The notes beneath the pieces were generated by a model, which saw only the letters and a list, made by a program, of their open reading frames with translations, searched no databases and was not told the origin of the DNA. From contig NZ_JABWEB010000004.1 of the NCBI RefSeq assembly GCF_013369485.1, forward strand, positions 62,001-126,000: a DNA stretch of 64,000 nucleotides, in the 5' to 3' direction. Positions 51,623-60,933 of this stretch are shown here, piece after piece. The stretch is from Massilia sp. BJB1822. GTDB lineage: Bacteria; Pseudomonadota; Gammaproteobacteria; Burkholderiales; Burkholderiaceae_D. A program made the position numbers and the translations under genes. The number at the start of each line of letters is the position of its first letter. Position 1 is the stretch's first letter.

Positions 51623-51750
51623 GATTTATGGTGGGTGGGAAGTAAAAACGCCATTATAAAGCCGCCGCCCTCTGAACCGTATGCCGGGTAGAGGCTGGGA
51701 TAAATCGCTAAGGTGTCATACTGGCAATAATGGCGTTATGGGGGGATCGG

Positions 51751-52911
51751 ATGAGCAAGAGCGCGCTTCCTGCAAATGTGAAAACCGCTGCTGTGCCGGC
51801 TGGGTACGCCGGGATTCATGGTGGTATTGTGGAAATGCTTGATGCTGCCCGCCATGCGGCGGCACGGCATATCAATGCTTTGATGACTGCGAGCTATTGG
51901 GAAATCGGCCATCGCATCGTGGATGCCGAACAGAAAGGCAAACGGCGGGCAGGTTATGGCGAGCAGTTGATCATAAGGTTGTCTGGCGATCTAAGCAGGC
52001 GGTTTGGGCGCGGGTTTAGCGTGGACAATCTGGAGAATATGCGGCGGTTCTTCCTGGCATATCCCCCGGCTTTGATTTCCGAGACGCTGTCTCGGAAATC
52101 TGAAGGCGGATTGTCTGCCAAGAAATCTGGAGCAGTATCGGTGACTTTCGACCTCTTGGATCTGGCGCAGATATTCGCGCTGCCGTGGTCGGCCTACGTC
52201 AGTTTGCTATCGGTGAAGGATGCCCACGCCCGGCAGTTCTATGAGGTGGAAGCCTTGCGGGGTGGCTGGAGCGTGCGTCAGCTCGAGCGGCAGATTGGCA
52301 GCCAGTTTTATGAACGCACGGCCCTTTCCAAGAATAAAGCTGCCATGCTGGCAAGAGCAGCCGTATCGAAGCCAGTGGATGCCCTCACGCCCGACGACGC
52401 CATCAAAGATCCCTATGTGCTCGAGTTCTTGAACCTTAAGGACGAGTATTCGGAATCGGACCTTGAAAGCGCTTTGATCCAGCGGCTGGAAGATTTCCTG
52501 CTTGAGCTAGGGGAGGGATTCACCTTCGTCGGGCGCCAGCGCCGCTTGCGCATCGACCAGACTTGGTATCGTGTAGATCTGCTGTTCTTCCATCGCCGCT
52601 TACGTTGTCTGGTCATCATAGACCTGAAGCTTGGCAGTTTGAGTCCTGCCGACGTGGGGCAGATGCACATGTATTGCAACTACGCTAAAGAGCATTGGTC
52701 GCTCCCGGATGAAAATCCTCCGGTAGGCCTGATTCTCTGCGCCGACAAAGGCCATGCTCTGGCGCGATATGCCTTGGATGGACTACCTAACAAAGTCATG
52801 GCAGCGAACTATCGGACGGTGTTGCCCGATACTGAATTGCTGCAAAACGAGCTGGAGGTCACCAGGCGCATGTTGGAGTCCTACGCAGTGGCTCGTCTCA
52901 ATTCCCGCTAG
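51751..52911 (+). CDS. YhcG-type PDDEXK nuclease family protein (DUF1016)
   Basis: A 386-residue protein of the YhcG/DUF1016 group. The N-terminal helical half contains ASYWEIGHRIVDAEQKGKRR and the C-terminal half a PDDEXK nuclease fold: YRVDLLFFHRRLRCLVIIDL then KLG, and MHMYCNYAKEH, with the Asp and Asp-x-Lys of the active site. The ATG at 51751 has GGGGGA upstream. Codon use and base content look lower in GC than the neighbours, and the position between folD and aceE suggests a transferred cargo gene. Such proteins are linked to restriction or defence, but the function is not established. Confidence 0.87.
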   Translation: MSKSALPANVKTAAVPAGYAGIHGGIVEMLDAARHAAARHINALMTASYWEIGHRIVDAEQKGKRRAGYGEQLIIRLSGDLSRRFGRGFSVDNLENMRRFFLAYPPALISETLSRKSEGGLSAKKSGAVSVTFDLLDLAQIFALPWSAYVSLLSVKDAHARQFYEVEALRGGWSVRQLERQIGSQFYERTALSKNKAAMLARAAVSKPVDALTPDDAIKDPYVLEFLNLKDEYSESDLESALIQRLEDFLLELGEGFTFVGRQRRLRIDQTWYRVDLLFFHRRLRCLVIIDLKLGSLSPADVGQMHMYCNYAKEHWSLPDENPPVGLILCADKGHALARYALDGLPNKVMAANYRTVLPDTELLQNELEVTRRMLESYAVARLNSR

Positions 52912-52979
52912 TAATCAAGCTTGATGCTCGCATCAGCCAAAGCCTGGCGCCATGCGGCATTGCAGCATTAATTTCATAA

Positions 52980-52998
52980 TACGGAATGTACTTCCGTA
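52980..52998. promoter_or_regulatory. palindrome upstream of aceE, candidate operator
   Basis: TACGGAA-TGTAC-TTCCGTA, perfect 7-base arms. It ends two bases before the -35 box of the aceE promoter, a position for an activator or repressor of pyruvate dehydrogenase. There is no T-run, so it is not an intrinsic terminator for the upstream gene. Confidence 0.55.
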
Positions 52999-53000
52999 AT

Positions 53001-53029
53001 TTGAAAAAGCGTAAATTCACTGCTAGAAT
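53001..53029 (+). promoter_or_regulatory. sigma-70 promoter of the pdh operon
   Basis: TTGAAA, a 17-base spacer and TAGAAT, about 105 bases ahead of the aceE start, leaving a leader of roughly 100 bases. Confidence 0.7.
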
Positions 53030-53134
53030 CCTCACACTTAGCCAAAGTCTTAGTAAATAATCACAGCGCCTTCCGATAGTGCGATACAGCGACGGTTTCG
53101 GGCGGGGCACCCACTTACATAGGAGACTAGATAC

Positions 53135-55831
53135 ATGTCAGCTCAACTAGACCAGGTCACGGCCCAAACCGCCAACGATCCTGACGCCCAGGAAACCAAA
53201 GAATGGCTGGAGGCGCTGGAAGCGGTGCTGGAGAAGGAAGGCCCGGACCGCGCCCACTATCTGATGGAGCGCCTGGTCGATCTGGCCCGCCGCCGCGGCG
53301 CGCAAATCCCGTTCTCCGCCAATACCGCCTACGTCAACACCATCCCCGCCCACCTCGAAGCCCATTGCCCCGGCAATCTGGAATATGAAGAGCGCCTGCG
53401 CTCCTGGATGCGCTGGAACGCCATGGCCATGGTGGTGAAAGCCAACCGCGCCGACGGCGACCTGGGCGGCCACCTGTCCTCCTTCGCCTCGCTGGCGAAT
53501 ATGCTGGGCATTGGCTTCAACCACTTCTGGAAAGCGCCGACTGAAGAACACGGCGGCGATCTGTTGTACATCCAGGGCCACTCCTCGCCCGGCGTGTACG
53601 CGCGCGCCTTCCTGGAAGGCCGCCTCTCCGAAGAACAGCTGGTGAACTTCCGCCGCGAAGTGGACGGCAAAGGCCTGTCCTCCTACCCGCACCCGAAACT
53701 GATGCCGGACTTCTGGCAGTTCCCGACCGTGTCCATGGGCCTGGGCCCGCTGATGGCGATCTATCAGGCGCGCTTCCTGAAGTATCTGCACGCGCGTTCC
53801 ATCGCCAAGACCGAAGGCCGTAAAGTCTGGGCCTTCTGCGGCGACGGCGAGATGGATGAACCGGAATCGATGGGCGCTATCGGCATGGCCGCGCGCGAGA
53901 AGCTGGACAACCTGGTCATCGTGGTCAACTGCAACCTGCAGCGCCTGGACGGCCCTGTGCGCGGCAACGGCAAGATCATCCAGGAACTGGAAGCCGATTT
54001 CCGCGGCGCCGGCTGGAATGTGGTCAAGGTCATCTGGGGTCCGGGCTGGGATAACCTGCTGGCCCAGGACAAGGAGGGCATCCTGCAGCGCGTGATGATG
54101 GAAACCGTCGACGGCGAATACCAGAATTACAAAGCCAAGGATGGCGCCTACGTGCGCAAGCACTTCTTCGGCAAGCATCCGAAGCTGCTGGAAATGGTCG
54201 CCAATATGAGCGACGACGACATCTGGCGCCTGACCCGCGGCGGCCACGATCCGCACAAGATTTACGCCGCCTTCAAGATCGCCCAGGAACACAAAGGTCA
54301 GCCGACCGTGCTGCTGGTGAAAACCATCAAGGGCTTCGGCATGGGCAAATCTGGCGAGGCGCGCAATACCGCCCACCAGACCAAGAAGCTGGACGACGAG
54401 GCGATCCGCGAAATGCGCGACCGCTTCAACATTCCTATTCCTGACGACAAACTGGCCGAGATCCCGTTCTTCAAGCCGTCCGACGACGCGCCTGAGATCA
54501 AGTACCTGCACGAGCGCCGCAAGGCACTGGGCGGCTACCTGCCGCAGCGCCGCGTGAAAGCCGACGAGCAGCTGACCGTGCCGGGCCTGGACGCCTTCAA
54601 GGCCGTGCTGGAGCCGACCGCCGAAGGCCGTGAAATCTCCACCACCCAGTCCTTCGTGCGCATCATCACCGCGCTGCTGCGCGACCCGAGCCTGGGCCAG
54701 CGCCTGGTGCCTATCCTGGTCGACGAGTCGCGTACCTTCGGCATGGAAGGCCTGTTCCGCCAGATCGGCATCTTCAACCAGCAAGGCCAGTTGTACGAGC
54801 CGGTCGACAAGGACCAGGTGATGTACTACCGCGAAGACAAGGCCGGCCAGATTCTGCAGGAAGGCATCAACGAAGCGGGCGGCATGAGCTCGTGGATCGC
54901 TGCGGCGACCTCGTACTCGACCAATAACCGCGTGATGATTCCGTTCTACACCTTCTACTCGATGTTCGGCATGCAGCGTATCGGCGACCTGGCCTGGGCT
55001 GCCGGCGACATGCGTGCACGCGGCTTCCTGATGGGCGGCACCGCCGGCCGTACCACGCTGAACGGCGAAGGCCTGCAGCACGAAGATGGCCACAGCCACA
55101 TCATGGCTGCTACCATCCCGAACTGCGTGCCTTACGACCCGACCTTCGGCCACGAACTGGCCGTGATCGTGCAGGACGGTCTGCGCCGCATGGTGGGCGA
55201 ACAGGAAGACGTGTTCTACTACATCACCCTGATGAACGAGAACTACGCCCACCCAGGCCTGAAAGCCGGCCAGGAAGAGGGCATCCTGAAGGGCATGTAT
55301 CTGCTGCAAGAGGGCGACAAGGACGCCAAGCAGCGCGTGCAGCTGATCGGCTCCGGCACCATTCTGCGCGAATCGATCTTCGCCGCCGAACTGCTGAAGA
55401 ACGACTGGAATATCGCCGCCGACATCTGGTCCGCACCGTCGCTGACCCTGGTGGCGCGCGAAGGCCAGGACGCCGACCGCTGGAACATGGTCAACCCGAC
55501 CAAGCAACAGCGCGTGCCTTACGTGACCGGCCTGCTGCAGAACACCAGCGGCCCGATCGTGGCAACCACCGACTACATGCGTACCTTCGCTGAACAGATC
55601 CGCGCCTTCATGCCGAAAGGCCGCACCTATAAAGTGCTGGGCACCGATGGCTTCGGCCGCTCGGACAGCCGCGCCAAGCTGCGCGAGTTCTTCGAGGTGA
55701 ACCGCTACTACGTGACCGTCGCCGCGCTGAAAGCGCTGGCCGATGAAGGCAAGATCGACGCATCCGTGGTCGAGAAGGCTGTCGCCAAGTACGGTATCAA
55801 CCCGAACAAGCCGAATCCGGTGACCCAATAA
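53135..55831 (+). CDS. aceE: pyruvate dehydrogenase E1 (homodimeric type)
   Basis: An 898-residue thiamine-diphosphate enzyme of the long AceE type; it decarboxylates pyruvate and loads acetyl onto lipoyl groups. The ThDP/Mg motif is FCGDGEMDEPES with VVNCNLQ about 30 residues on; other typical parts are HLSSFASLANMLGIGFNHFW and EDGHSHIMAATIPNC. It starts after AGGAGACTAG and is first in aceE-aceF-lpdA. Confidence 0.98.
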   Translation: MSAQLDQVTAQTANDPDAQETKEWLEALEAVLEKEGPDRAHYLMERLVDLARRRGAQIPFSANTAYVNTIPAHLEAHCPGNLEYEERLRSWMRWNAMAMVVKANRADGDLGGHLSSFASLANMLGIGFNHFWKAPTEEHGGDLLYIQGHSSPGVYARAFLEGRLSEEQLVNFRREVDGKGLSSYPHPKLMPDFWQFPTVSMGLGPLMAIYQARFLKYLHARSIAKTEGRKVWAFCGDGEMDEPESMGAIGMAAREKLDNLVIVVNCNLQRLDGPVRGNGKIIQELEADFRGAGWNVVKVIWGPGWDNLLAQDKEGILQRVMMETVDGEYQNYKAKDGAYVRKHFFGKHPKLLEMVANMSDDDIWRLTRGGHDPHKIYAAFKIAQEHKGQPTVLLVKTIKGFGMGKSGEARNTAHQTKKLDDEAIREMRDRFNIPIPDDKLAEIPFFKPSDDAPEIKYLHERRKALGGYLPQRRVKADEQLTVPGLDAFKAVLEPTAEGREISTTQSFVRIITALLRDPSLGQRLVPILVDESRTFGMEGLFRQIGIFNQQGQLYEPVDKDQVMYYREDKAGQILQEGINEAGGMSSWIAAATSYSTNNRVMIPFYTFYSMFGMQRIGDLAWAAGDMRARGFLMGGTAGRTTLNGEGLQHEDGHSHIMAATIPNCVPYDPTFGHELAVIVQDGLRRMVGEQEDVFYYITLMNENYAHPGLKAGQEEGILKGMYLLQEGDKDAKQRVQLIGSGTILRESIFAAELLKNDWNIAADIWSAPSLTLVAREGQDADRWNMVNPTKQQRVPYVTGLLQNTSGPIVATTDYMRTFAEQIRAFMPKGRTYKVLGTDGFGRSDSRAKLREFFEVNRYYVTVAALKALADEGKIDASVVEKAVAKYGINPNKPNPVTQ

Positions 55832-55852
55832 CGAGAATACGGAGCGAACGCT

Positions 55853-57502
55853 ATGAGCATTGTGGAAGTAAAAGTCCCGGATATTGGCGACTTCAAGGAA
55901 GTTGAAGTCATCGAGCTGATGGTGAAAGTGGGCGACACGATCAAGGTGGACCAGTCCCTGGTCACGGTGGAGTCGGACAAGGCTTCGATGGAGATCCCGT
56001 CCTCGCACGCTGGCGTGGTGAAAGAGCTGAAGATCAAGGTGGGCGACAAGGTGGCGGAAGGTTCGCTGCTGCTGCTGATCGAAGCGGATGGCGCTGCCGC
56101 CGCTCCTGCAGCGGCGCCAGCGGCCGCCCCGGCCGCCGCTGCTCCGGCGCCTGCCGCTGCAGCGCCTGCGCCGGCCGCCGCCCCTGCGGCATCTGCTGGC
56201 CCGGTCGAAGTGAAGGTGCCGGACATCGGCGATTTCAAGGAAGTGGAAGTGATCGAGCTGCTGGTCAAGATCGGCGACACCGTCGCCAAGGACCAGTCCC
56301 TGATCACCGTGGAGTCGGACAAGGCTTCGATGGAAATCCCATCCTCGCACGCCGGCGTGGTGAAGGAACTGAAGGTCAAGGTTGGCGACAAGGTGGCTGA
56401 AGGCTCCCTGGTGCTGATCGTGGAAGCGACCGGCGGCGTTGCCGCTCCGGTCGCTGCACCGGCTGCGGCGCCTGCGCCTGCCGCCGCAGCTTCGGTTCCG
56501 GTTGCTGCCGCAGCGGCTGCACCGGTTGCCGCGCCTGCACCGGCTGCATCGCCTGCCGTCAGCGGCGCGCTGGCTCACGCCTCGCCATCCGTGCGCAAGT
56601 TCGCCCGCGAACTGGGCGTGGATGTCGGCCGCGTGCCGGGTTCCGGCCCGAAAGGCCGCGTCACCCAGCTCGACGTGCAGAACTTCGTCAAGGGCGTGAT
56701 GTCCGGCGCGGTTGCCGCGCCGAACGCCGCTGCTGCCGCCGCTGGCGGCGGTGCTGGCCTGAACCTGCTGCCATGGCCATCGCTGGACTTCAGCAAGTTC
56801 GGCGAAACCGAGCTGCAGGCGCTGCCGCGCATCAAGAAGATCAGCGGTCCGAACCTGCACCGCAACTGGGTGATGATCCCGCACGTGACGCAGTTCGAAG
56901 ACGCCGACGTGACCGACCTGGAAGATTTCCGCGTCGCCTCCAACGCCGCAACCGCCAAGAACAAGGACGCGGTCAAGCTGACCATGCTGGCCTTCGTCAT
57001 CAAGGCATCCGTGGCCGCGCTGAAGAAATACCCGGCCTTCAACGCGTCCCTGGACGAGAAGGGCGAGAACCTGATCCTGAAAAAGTACTACAACATCGGC
57101 TTCGCCGCCGACACGCCGAACGGCCTGGTAGTACCGGTGATCAAGGACGCCGACAAGAAGGGCGTGGCGCAGATTGCCCAGGAAATGGGCGAGCTGTCGC
57201 TGGCTGCGCGCGAAGGCAAGCTGAAACCGACCGATATGCAGGGCGCCTGCTTCACCATCTCCTCGCTGGGCGGCATCGGCGGTACGGCCTTCACGCCGAT
57301 CGTCAATGCGCCTGAGGTGGCGATCCTGGGCCTGTCCAAATCGGCCATCAAGCCGGTGTGGGACGGCAAGGTCTTCCAGCCGCGCCTGATGCTGCCGCTG
57401 TCGCTGTCCTACGATCACCGCGTGATCGATGGCGCTTCCGGCGCGCGCTTCGCTGTGTATCTGGCCGAGGTTCTGGCCGATATGCGCAAGATCCTGCTGT
57501 AA
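55853..57502 (+). CDS. aceF: pyruvate dehydrogenase E2, dihydrolipoamide acetyltransferase (two lipoyl domains)
   Basis: A 549-residue E2 protein. Two lipoyl domains (about residues 3-78 and 118-195), each with the lipoylated Lys in [16 protein letters not shown], are joined by Ala/Pro-rich linkers. A peripheral subunit-binding domain ([20 protein letters not shown]) follows near residue 245, then the catalytic domain with [15 protein letters not shown]. It transfers acetyl to CoA and forms the core of the complex. It starts 21 bases after aceE. Confidence 0.97.
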   Translation: MSIVEVKVPDIGDFKEVEVIELMVKVGDTIKVDQSLVTVESDKASMEIPSSHAGVVKELKIKVGDKVAEGSLLLLIEADGAAAAPAAAPAAAPAAAAPAPAAAAPAPAAAPAASAGPVEVKVPDIGDFKEVEVIELLVKIGDTVAKDQSLITVESDKASMEIPSSHAGVVKELKVKVGDKVAEGSLVLIVEATGGVAAPVAAPAAAPAPAAAASVPVAAAAAAPVAAPAPAASPAVSGALAHASPSVRKFARELGVDVGRVPGSGPKGRVTQLDVQNFVKGVMSGAVAAPNAAAAAAGGGAGLNLLPWPSLDFSKFGETELQALPRIKKISGPNLHRNWVMIPHVTQFEDADVTDLEDFRVASNAATAKNKDAVKLTMLAFVIKASVAALKKYPAFNASLDEKGENLILKKYYNIGFAADTPNGLVVPVIKDADKKGVAQIAQEMGELSLAAREGKLKPTDMQGACFTISSLGGIGGTAFTPIVNAPEVAILGLSKSAIKPVWDGKVFQPRLMLPLSLSYDHRVIDGASGARFAVYLAEVLADMRKILL

Positions 57503-57514
57503 GGAGGCCGCGCG

Positions 57515-59302
57515 ATGACCGAAGTAAAAGTACCGAATATCGGCGACTTCAAGGAAGTGGAAGTCATTGAGGTGATGGTCAAGGTGGGCGACACCATCAA
57601 GGTCGACCAGTCCCTGGTCACGGTGGAGTCGGACAAGGCTTCGATGGAAATTCCATCGACCCATGCCGGCGTCGTCAAGGAGCTGAAAATCAAGGTCGGC
57701 GACAAGGTGGGCGAAGGCTCGCTGCTGTTGCTGGTCGAGGAAGGCGCGTCCGCTGGCGCTGCTGCTCCGGCAGCCGCACCGGCGCCGGCCGCTGCTCCTG
57801 CCGCTGCACCCGCCCCCGCACCGGCTGCCGCCGCCGCGCCTGCCGTGGCTCCGGCCGCCGGCGGCTACAGCGGCCAGGTCGACGTGCAGTGCGACATGAT
57901 GGTGCTGGGCGGCGGCCCTGGCGGCTACTCGGCCGCCTTCCGTGCCGCCGACCTGGGCATGAACACCGTGATCGTGGAGCGCTATGCGACCCTGGGCGGC
58001 GTCTGCCTGAACGTGGGCTGCATCCCGTCCAAAGCGCTGCTGCACCTGGCGGCCGTGATCGACGAGACGGCCACCATGTCCAAGCATGGCGTCACCTTCG
58101 CCAAGCCGCAGATCGATATCGATGAAGTACGCAAGTACAAGGAAGGCGTGATCGGCAAGATGACCGGCGGCCTGGCCGGCATGGCCAAGGCGCGCAAGGT
58201 CAGCGTGGTGCAGGGCGTGGGCCAGTTCGTCAGCCCGAACCACATCGAGGTGACGGCGGCCGACGGCACGAAGAAAGTCGTGCAGTTCAAGCAGGCCATC
58301 ATCGCTGCCGGTTCGGCCGTGGTGAAGCTGCCTTTCGTGCCGGAAGATCCGCGCATTGTCGATTCCACCGGCGCGCTGGAACTGCGCTTCATGCCGAAGC
58401 GCATGCTGGTGATCGGCGGCGGCATCATCGGTCTGGAAATGGCGACCGTGTATTCCACCTTCGGCGCGCGCATCGACGTGGTCGAAATGATGGATGGCCT
58501 GATGCAGGGCGCCGACCGCGACACCGTCAAGGTCTGGCAGAAGCACAACGAGAAGCGCTTCGACCGCATCATGACCAAGACCAAGACGGTGGGCGTGGAA
58601 GCCCTGCCGGAAGGCATCAAGGTTACCTTCGAAGCCGCCGAAGCCGGCGCCACCGCACCGGAACCGCAGGTCTACGATATGGTCCTGGTGGCCGTGGGCC
58701 GCAGCCCGAACGGCAAGAAGATCGCTGCCGACAAGGCCGGCGTGATTGTCGGCGACCGTGGCTTCATCCCGGTCGACAGCCAGATGCGCACCAACGTTCC
58801 GCACATCTTCGCCATCGGCGATCTGGTGGGCCAGCCGATGCTGGCGCACAAGGCCGTGCACGAAGCCCACGTGGCGGCGGAAGCCGCCGCCGGCCAGAAG
58901 TCGCACTTCGACGTCAAGGTGATTCCATCGGTGGCCTACACCGATCCGGAAGTGGCTTGGGTCGGTCTGACCGAGGACGAGGCGAAAGCCAAGGGCATCA
59001 AGCTGGAGAAGGGCGTCTTCCCATGGGCCGCGAGCGGCCGCGCCGTGGCCAATGGCCGCGAGGAAGGCTTCACCAAGCTGCTGTTCGACGCTGAAACCCA
59101 CCGTATCGTGGGCGGCGCCATCGTCGGCACCCATGCCGGCGACATGATCGGCGAGATCGCCCTGGCGATCGAGATGGGCGCGGACGGCGTGGATATCGGC
59201 AAGACCATCCACCCGCACCCGACCCTGGGCGAGTCGATCGGCATGGCTGCTGAAGTCTACGAAGGCGTCTGCACCGACCTGCCGCCGCCGCGCAAGCGTT
59301 AA
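57515..59302 (+). CDS. lpdA: dihydrolipoyl dehydrogenase E3 with N-terminal lipoyl domain
   Basis: A 595-residue E3. Residues about 3-78 are an extra lipoyl domain ([16 protein letters not shown]), then an Ala/Pro linker to about 120, then the flavoprotein: FAD site [20 protein letters not shown], redox pair [20 protein letters not shown] site [20 protein letters not shown], and catalytic His in [13 protein letters not shown] lipoyl-tagged E3 is known in betaproteobacteria and Neisseria. It starts 12 bases after aceF and the operon ends at a strong terminator. Confidence 0.97.
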   Translation: MTEVKVPNIGDFKEVEVIEVMVKVGDTIKVDQSLVTVESDKASMEIPSTHAGVVKELKIKVGDKVGEGSLLLLVEEGASAGAAAPAAAPAPAAAPAAAPAPAPAAAAAPAVAPAAGGYSGQVDVQCDMMVLGGGPGGYSAAFRAADLGMNTVIVERYATLGGVCLNVGCIPSKALLHLAAVIDETATMSKHGVTFAKPQIDIDEVRKYKEGVIGKMTGGLAGMAKARKVSVVQGVGQFVSPNHIEVTAADGTKKVVQFKQAIIAAGSAVVKLPFVPEDPRIVDSTGALELRFMPKRMLVIGGGIIGLEMATVYSTFGARIDVVEMMDGLMQGADRDTVKVWQKHNEKRFDRIMTKTKTVGVEALPEGIKVTFEAAEAGATAPEPQVYDMVLVAVGRSPNGKKIAADKAGVIVGDRGFIPVDSQMRTNVPHIFAIGDLVGQPMLAHKAVHEAHVAAEAAAGQKSHFDVKVIPSVAYTDPEVAWVGLTEDEAKAKGIKLEKGVFPWAASGRAVANGREEGFTKLLFDAETHRIVGGAIVGTHAGDMIGEIALAIEMGADGVDIGKTIHPHPTLGESIGMAAEVYEGVCTDLPPPRKR

Positions 59303-59325
59303 GCTCAGCGCAGCAAGCGACAATA

Positions 59326-59358
59326 AAAAAGGGCCAGTTCATCGAACTGGCCCTTTTT
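59326..59358. terminator. bidirectional rho-independent terminator after lpdA
   Basis: A 15-base perfect stem, AAAAAGGGCCAGTTC and GAACTGGCCCTTTTT, with a 3-base loop, between the convergent lpdA and DUF3144 genes. Confidence 0.92.
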
Positions 59359-59373
59359 CCTTATGCGTTCTAC

Positions 59374-59691
59374 TTACTCGGCAGGTTTGGAGCCGTCCCA
59401 GTTCTGGTATTGCTCGTAGTTGTTTTCGTAGTCGGTGACGTTATCGCGCAGCATCTGCTCGAACTGGCCCATGAAGTACTTGATGGCCTCTTCCTTCTGT
59501 TCCAGGAAGTGCTCTTTCGAGGTGCTGGTGCCTGCCAGCAGATAGGCGCAGAAACGCGAGGAGGCGAACTGCAGGCCTGCGCTCACCATTTGCGGCGGCG
59601 TGGTCTTGGCCTTGTCGTTGGCCAGAACGACGAAGGCGTCGATGATTTCGGAGAATTGCTTGTCGTTGTCGTTTGCTTCTGGGGTGCTCAT
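59374..59691 (-). CDS. DUF3144 family protein, paralogue 1
   Basis: A 105-residue soluble protein with the DUF3144 pattern: IIDAFVVLANDKAKT, SAGLQFASSRFCAYLLAG and EAIKYFMGQFEQMLRDNV. It is one of two tandem copies, three bases after the other, roughly 35-40 per cent alike. The function of the family is unknown. Confidence 0.85.
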   Translation of the reverse strand: MSTPEANDNDKQFSEIIDAFVVLANDKAKTTPPQMVSAGLQFASSRFCAYLLAGTSTSKEHFLEQKEEAIKYFMGQFEQMLRDNVTDYENNYEQYQNWDGSKPAE

Positions 59692-59693
59692 GC

Positions 59694-60008
59694 TTATTGG
59701 CCTTTCTGGTGCTGCTCGAAGTTGGTGTCGAAATCGTCGAGGTTATCGCTCAACATTTTATTGAACTGCTCGCGCAGATAATGCGCGGCTTCTTCCTTGC
59801 GTCCGGCGAAGACTTCGCGCGTGCCGCTGCCAGCGGCCAGCAGGTAGGAGTTGAAACGGGCGGCGGCAAACAGCAGGGCTGCACCGGCGATATTGGCGCG
59901 CGCAGGATCATTTTGCAGCTGTTCGTTGGCCAGCAGGATATGGGCGTCGATGAACTTCCAGAATTGCTGGTCTTCGGTTTGCTGCTCTGCGCTTAGCTTG
60001 TCGGTCAT
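59694..60008 (-). CDS. DUF3144 family protein, paralogue 2
   Basis: A 104-residue protein with the same blocks as its neighbour: FIDAHILLANEQLQND, ALLFAAARFNSYLLAAG and EEAAHYLREQFNKMLSDNL. I start at MTDKLSAEQQTE (60008), which is preceded by GAATTCTC only; the 28 upstream codons in frame are not family-like. It is upstream of its paralogue in one transcript and downstream of the TetR gene after 94 bases. Confidence 0.85.
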   Translation of the reverse strand: MTDKLSAEQQTEDQQFWKFIDAHILLANEQLQNDPARANIAGAALLFAAARFNSYLLAAGSGTREVFAGRKEEAAHYLREQFNKMLSDNLDDFDTNFEQHQKGQ

Positions 60009-60102
60009 GGTGAATTCTCGGTGGAGTCCGTCCGGGAAAGGCCGGAGCAAAGACGAAGCGGCTATGCTGCCATGAATGCCGGTGCGCCGCAAGAGTGAGC
60101 GC

Positions 60103-60795
60103 TCAGCGCATGGTCCCGCGCAGGAAAAGGTCGATGGCCGCCTTCAGGTGCTGCTGCACCTGTTCCGGCGTATTGTGAGTTTCCACGTCAAAGAGGTAGC
60201 GCTTCATATGGTCGCCCATCACCAGATTCAGCAGGTAGATGGTCAGCATATTGGGCGGGATGTCATCGCGCATCTGGCCGCGGATGTCGGGGCGCGAGAA
60301 GAAGCGCGTCAGCATTTCGCGCGTCTGCTTGGGACCACCCTCGTAAAACGCTTCGGCCAGTTCGGGATTGAAGTGGGCTTCGGCGATCACCATGCGGTGC
60401 AGGCGCAGCGCGGAGGAGGAGGTGATCAGGTCGGTGAAGCGCTGGCTGAAATCGAGCAGGATGTCGCGCAGCGGGCGCACCGTCGTATCCAGATCGTCCA
60501 GCGAGGCCATGAAGTCCTCGCGCTTATAGGTCAGGATGGCATGGAACAGGCCGGCCTTGCCGCCGAACTTCACGTAAATCGTGCGCACCGCCACATGGGC
60601 TTCGCGCGCAATCATCTCCAGGCTGACCTTGCTATAACCTTTTTCCAGGAACAGGCGGGCAGCCGTGTTCATCAATTCCAACTGGCGCGCCTCGGCTTCG
60701 CTGGCGCGCGGGCGGCCGGCCTTGCATTGGATGCAAGGCTCGCTCTCGGCTGGTGGCTGGGCAGTAGTGGGGAGTTCGGACATTGTTGATGACAT
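60103..60795 (-). CDS. TetR family regulator (of the efflux operon)
   Basis: A 230-residue TetR repressor: helix-turn-helix NTAARLFLEKGYSKVSLEMI followed by AREAHVAVRTIYVKFGGKAG, and a C-terminal ligand domain. Before the DNA-binding domain is a tail with CIQCKAGRPR, a CxxC that could bind metal or be redox-active. It is divergent from the EmrAB-like pump; an 8-8-8 palindrome lies between them. A second ATG at 60783 is possible. Binding of a toxic compound would release the pump genes. Confidence 0.9.
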   Translation of the reverse strand: MSSTMSELPTTAQPPAESEPCIQCKAGRPRASEAEARQLELMNTAARLFLEKGYSKVSLEMIAREAHVAVRTIYVKFGGKAGLFHAILTYKREDFMASLDDLDTTVRPLRDILLDFSQRFTDLITSSSALRLHRMVIAEAHFNPELAEAFYEGGPKQTREMLTRFFSRPDIRGQMRDDIPPNMLTIYLLNLVMGDHMKRYLFDVETHNTPEQVQQHLKAAIDLFLRGTMR

Positions 60796-60847
60796 GGCAA
60801 GAAGTATACGCGAAGCCTATCAGATGCCGGCACTTTATTCCAAATTC

Positions 60848-60871
60848 AAATGAAATGCAATCGTTTCATTT
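60848..60871. promoter_or_regulatory. TetR operator (perfect 24-base inverted repeat)
   Basis: AAATGAAA and TTTCATTT, perfect 8-base arms with an 8-base spacer, two bases upstream of the -35 box of the pump promoter and 52 bases upstream of the TetR start. It should control both directions. Confidence 0.7.
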
Positions 60872-60872
60872 C

Positions 60873-60901
60873 TTGACTTCATTTCCGCTTTGTCGAATAA
60901 T
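60873..60901 (+). promoter_or_regulatory. sigma-70 promoter of the efflux operon
   Basis: TTGACT, a 17-base spacer and AATAAT, followed about 30 bases later by the ATG with TTTTGGAGCG upstream. Confidence 0.68.
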
Positions 60902-60933
60902 GCACAGACACAATTTCATTTTGGAGCGTCACC

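Noticed and set aside
53147..59323. A 2058-codon open reading frame on the minus strand covering aceE, aceF and lpdA
   Set aside because: It is antisense to three certain genes. GC-rich codon use leaves few stops on the opposite strand; the translation is His/Arg/Gly-rich without family motifs.
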